64,000 nt of DNA from Phytophthora colocasiae (lineage: Eukaryota; Oomycota; Peronosporomycetes; Peronosporales; Peronosporaceae): assembly GCA_018806915.1 (NCBI GenBank), contig JAGKQI010000081.1, positions 1,054,001 through 1,118,000 of the forward strand, given 5' to 3'. The notes beneath the pieces are model-generated. The model was not told where the DNA came from, ran no database searches, and saw only the letters and a list, made by a program, of their open reading frames with translations. Below, piece by piece: positions 60,595 through 64,000 of this stretch. Made by a program: the position numbers and the translations under genes. Position 1 is the first letter of the stretch. Each line of letters starts with the position of its first letter.

Positions 60595-62866
60595 ATGGAG
60601 GCTCCAGCTCTTGTATCATGGACATCTTCGCCTCCTCTAGACCCTCGTGTACTGGCAAATGTAGTAGTGTCGTATGAAGGTGAGACTATGCAAGTAGCGG
60701 AATGTGCTGTACCGGTATATCACGGTAAAGGGAGACTGGAATTCAAGACAGGTTTCACGTACGTTGGTGACTTTATCCATGGTCGAATGCAAGGAACAGG
60801 ACGTATCGAATGGCATAACCGTGGCGTAGTGTATGAAGGGACTTCACACATAACGAGATCACTGGGAAAGGCACGTACTGGTGGCCTAACGGGAGTTCTT
60901 ACGTGGGAGAAGTGAAATGCGGTAAACGCCATGGTCGAGGCGTTTTCGTAACTGGAGATCGAGGAATTGTACTGAAGAATGAAGAAGAAAATGAAGTAGA
61001 GACGGAGGAGATCCCTAAACCTTTATTATTCGCTTATCAGTCGCATGAAGATCATCCAGATGAAGGAAATGGTTTGGTACTGGCGCAAAGCAACGCCCGT
61101 TATGACGGTGCTTGGGATAATGGTCTTCCCATGGATATGGAGAGTTGGTGTTTGATGCTGATCGTAATATTCGATATGAAGGGCAGTTCGTAGAGGGGAA
61201 ACGTCAAGGTAAAGGACACATGCATTATGCTGATGGGAGTGCGTACATTGGGGACTGGAAGGCGGACGTCAAGTGTGGACGAGGAGTTATGACGTGGATG
61301 GTTTTACGTAGCGCAGATAATGCAGAAGACGCTGTTCCGTTAGAGAGATATGATGGTCAATGGGAGAACGACTGCCAGGAAGGTTTTGGCCGTCACGTGT
61401 GGCTTTTAAACCCACTTAATGTGAAATCAACTTGTACTAACCCACACGACAAGAATTGGTACGAAGGAGAGTTCCATGAAGGTTTACGCCATGGACGTGG
61501 CGTCTTCTTTTACGCTAATGGCGCTCGATACGAAGGCGAGTGGAAAGCGAATGTCAAAGATGGCTACGGTCTCTTTTTCTATGAGGACGGACGGGTATTC
61601 GTTGGGTTATTTCGTCAAGATCGGAGTGTTCAAGGCGCATACGCTACAGCAGCAACTGTACCGGTTTCAACTGATTCTCCAGTACTTTCACCTTCACATT
61701 CTTCTTCTTCCTCGAGTATTGCAGGGATTATGCTTTTCATCAACGATCTACTGCCAATAACAGACACTCCCAAGCGAGAAAAGGCTCGGAAAGCCGTCGA
61801 ACATGCTGCGTTACGTCTTAATACCGAGTTGCGGTCGTTATATCGCGGATGTATCAAGGAATCCCGTCGATCTTCCAGTGATGGTGATATCGGGACTCTT
61901 CTTGAAGTCTTCGAGTGTCGACAACTTCTCTCCCAATGTGGCTTTTACTTTACCAGTGGACAGCTTGAAATGTTGCTGCATGACGTTAGGATGGCTCAAA
62001 GAGTGAGTGCTTCAGCTTGTGCAGCGTCAATGGACATCCCTGAGCACGTTTTAGACAATCTACCGGCCGAAAATCGTAGTAAACACCCTATGGATTCGAA
62101 TCGACTGGAAGTTGTGCCTTGGGACGAGCTGCTACTGTATCGGGAGTTCGTGGAGCTGCTCGTACGTATTGCGTACTCGTGGGTTATGACAGTGGAAGCG
62201 AACGGTACGGTCGAGCTCTCGACCAACAGCGATAGTACGGTCTTCCTCGCGGACATTTTCTCCGATCTCTTTGATCAAATGACACGTGAACGGCAGGAAA
62301 ACTTAACGAGTTCACCCACGTGGCTTTCACTTCTGCGGGCAGAGCTCATGGGCAAAAATCTCCACAATATCTTCACGAAACATCACAAACGCCTTCAAAC
62401 CTTGTACAGCAGTTGTGTAGCACCCTCAGCTCCCCGTAATGAGGAGGAAGACGGCGATTTGGAGCCAATGACACCTGAATACAAGCAAGAGGAGGTGTCT
62501 ATCCGGTCAGTGTTAGTCATGCTGCGTAACCAAGCGCCTGTAAAGACACCCGTCTTCACTAGTGGCTTTCAGGTCCGAGATGCTCTTTCGGCACTAAACG
62601 AGGCATTCGCAACGTCGGCTCCAGCTCTAACAGCTGAGCTTCGGAGTGTGGCTGGCTGTAACTCAACGGAAGACGACAGCGAATCGGACGCTTTCTTCAT
62701 GGGCACAAAACTGGTATTCTCCGAGTTCTTGGACGCGATCGCCATTGTGCTCTTCATCAAGCAGCACACGGCCAGTCCACCAAACAAACAGCAACTTCCT
62801 CTTCATGTGCTGGTGGATCAATTCGTACAGTCAGTGAGGGTGGAAGCTCATCCATTACAGGAATAA
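60595..62866 (+). CDS. MORN-repeat protein resembling radial spoke head 10
   Basis: ATG 60595 (an upstream in-frame GTG is less likely). The N-terminal half is a series of MORN repeats (Y-x-G-x-F/W-x-x-G-x-x-x-G-x-G): examples are Y-V-G-D-F-I-H-G-R-M-Q-G-T-G, Y-E-G-Q-F-V-E-G-K-R-Q-G-K-G, Y-E-G-E-F-H-E-G-L-R-H-G-R-G and Y-E-G-E-W-K-A-N-V-K-D-G-Y-G. The C-terminal half (61730-62866) is helical without MORN units, as in RSPH10B, a component of the axonemal radial spoke; zoospores of oomycetes are flagellated, so the context fits. Two one-base breaks, at GGG 60838-60840 and CCC 61128-61130, split the frame into 60595-60915, 60903-61193 and 61145-62866. In both cases one extra base in the run would keep MORN periodicity, so these are probably assembly errors. 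Confidence 0.8.
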
Positions 62867-62923
62867 GCTGACAATCCTAGACATCTAGTTTCTAGCGCAG
62901 AGCCTTCTGCTATGTCACGTAGT

Positions 62924-64000
62924 CTAGTACACATTACCAACGGGCCCCATGGCCTGGGCATACCGCGACGGCAAGCTCACCGCTTGGTCGTCATCGAATG
63001 TAGCCTCGAAAACCTGGCCATCATACGAATAACGCACGTAGCTACAACAGAGAAAGAGTTAGTAACGATACAAGTACAGAGAATATATCACAACACTTAC
63101 AGCAAAGGCTTCACAGCAGAATTGATACTGCTCGTGCATCGGCAATCGACAGATCTTCGCCGATACACGGATTGTAGAATCCTAAGAGTCCAGCCTTCGA
63201 CAGGAGGCAGTCAGAGCCAACTCTCCGTCCTAATCAACCCAGAAACCAGTTAGCACTTTCGACTCTACAAAGACAAAACTCGAAAACTTCATCGTACCTT
63301 GACGAAAAACTGAAGAGGAACTGTGACATCGATCCACTTTGCTCCAAGAGCTCCGCCTCCTCTTCCTGTTGTGAGATGCTATCACCACTGCCAGTCTCCA
63401 CTTCGTCCCCAACCCCACGGCTCAAATCTCGCTCGCGCATTGCACGGAGAGCCATATCCAGGTCGTTTCCACGGATCTCCCGTGAATCCGGACTTGTGGG
63501 GTTCTTGCCGTACCTGCCCAGCAGAATAACCAGTCCCTTACCGTCCTCTCGCTGCTGCTCCTGCTCCGTTTTCTCCTTCGCACAACGATGCATGAGCTTC
63601 TGCTGTTCCAGAGCACCTTGACGTGCCGTTGCAAGATACTGGACACGCTGATCGTGTCGATGTTCCAGCTCCAATCGACGTTTGCGCTCCTGCGCAGGCT
63701 TCACAAGCTGTGTGACGACTGCAGCTACCACGAACGGCGAAGTGGCTGCACAGAACGTAGAGAACGCTGACTGCGCCGAGAACGGAGACAGGAAAATGGG
63801 GACCACGAAGCGCACACTGCCCCGCGTAAAGCCCACACGCAGCGTCACGCCGGCACGTGCGAGCAAGACACCCAGTGCCAGTCGCGTCCGGTTCGAGATC
63901 TCTCTGCTCGCTCCTGCAACAAGAGACAAGCCCGTCGCCAGACTCGCGCGCAGCGACAGCTTGGCCGTCGTCGCTTCCATAAGACCGCGACGGAACTGGA
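62924..64000 (-). CDS. DNAJC11-like protein, C-terminal part (runs off window)
   Basis: Minus strand, 5' part beyond 64000, so the J-domain is not seen. Exon 64000-63298, intron 63297-63230 (68 bp), exon 63229-63101, intron 63100-63042 (59 bp), exon 63041-62924. The visible part has the beta-rich L-R-V-G-F-T-R-G-S-V-R-F-V-V-P region, a charged helix (residues R-K-R-R-L-E-L-E and on), G-L-V-I-L-L-G-R-Y-G, and in the last exons V-T-V-P-L-Q-F-F-V and Y-V-R-Y-S-Y-D-G-Q-V-F-E-A-T-F-D-D-D, which match the C-terminal DUF3395 of DNAJC11, a MICOS-associated protein of mitochondria. A one-base break lies near 63348-63355 and another irregularity in the middle exon near 63205. It is convergent with the MORN gene, 57 bp between the stops. 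Confidence 0.8.

Noticed and set aside
62912..63253. 113-codon plus-strand frame after the MORN gene
   Set aside because: It lies opposite the last exons and introns of the DNAJC11-like gene, whose splice sites and conserved residues are clear.

Overview
The window looks like a piece of an oomycete genome, most likely Phytophthora or a close Peronosporales relative. The reasons are Crinkler-like NTPase-nuclease genes, oomycete-type ankyrin genes, piggyBac and Ty3/Gypsy elements, short introns of 54-68 bp, and a sharp border between a repeat-rich half (1 to about 53.4 kb) and a tightly packed set of conserved eukaryotic genes (53.9-64 kb). This 'two-speed' layout is known from Phytophthora. 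I saw no rRNA, tRNA or CRISPR.

1-20.4 kb is a duplicated effector-like locus. Two related P-loop NTPase genes, called A (with a C-terminal PD-(D/E)XK-type nuclease) and B (nuclease residues lost), lie in tandem at 12.5-18.0 kb, followed by a convergent ankyrin-repeat gene (18.2-20.2 kb). A second ankyrin copy and a 5'-truncated A copy lie at 1-4.5 kb. A reverse-complement copy of the A-B pair at 5.5-11.5 kb forms a large inverted repeat with 12.4-18.0 kb. That left arm is full of small, mostly insertional indels and may be an unpolished palindromic-read artefact.

20.6-34.2 kb is bounded by TTAA plus a matching 9-bp terminal inverted repeat and contains a piggyBac-type transposase (DDD triad intact), two inverted copies of a kinesin-13-like pseudogene (2.7-kb arms), and between them a SANT plus DOT1-like methyltransferase and a coiled-coil ORF. 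It can be read as one 13.6-kb piggyBac-type element with cargo.

34.2-52.8 kb is nested retrotransposons. An old, frameshifted minus-strand Ty3/Gypsy element (gag, protease, RT, RNase H, integrase) is interrupted by an unclassified insertion between RNase H and integrase, and by a young plus-strand chromovirus at 45303-52260. The young element has near-identical 194/195-bp LTRs, a 5-bp target duplication (GGTGC), a canonical -1 frameshift signal (G GGA AAC plus stem-loop) between gag and pol, a C-terminal chromodomain, and an accessory 486-codon ORF on the opposite strand between pol and the 3' LTR. That ORF has a chromodomain-like segment and a cysteine-protease-like segment. Each LTR carries a perfect four-unit heat-shock element, placed upstream of a TATA-like stretch in the direction of the antisense ORF.

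53.9-64 kb holds conserved genes: a Pumilio/PUF protein with a CCCH finger, a DHHC palmitoyltransferase, a TAPT1-family membrane protein with one 54-bp intron, a MORN-repeat protein resembling radial spoke head 10, and the 3' part of a DNAJC11-like gene with two introns. Neighbours are divergent or convergent with 57-270 bp between them. Several of these conserved genes carry single-base breaks, often in short homopolymers, which points to residual long-read assembly errors; frameshift-based pseudogene calls here should be read with that in mind.
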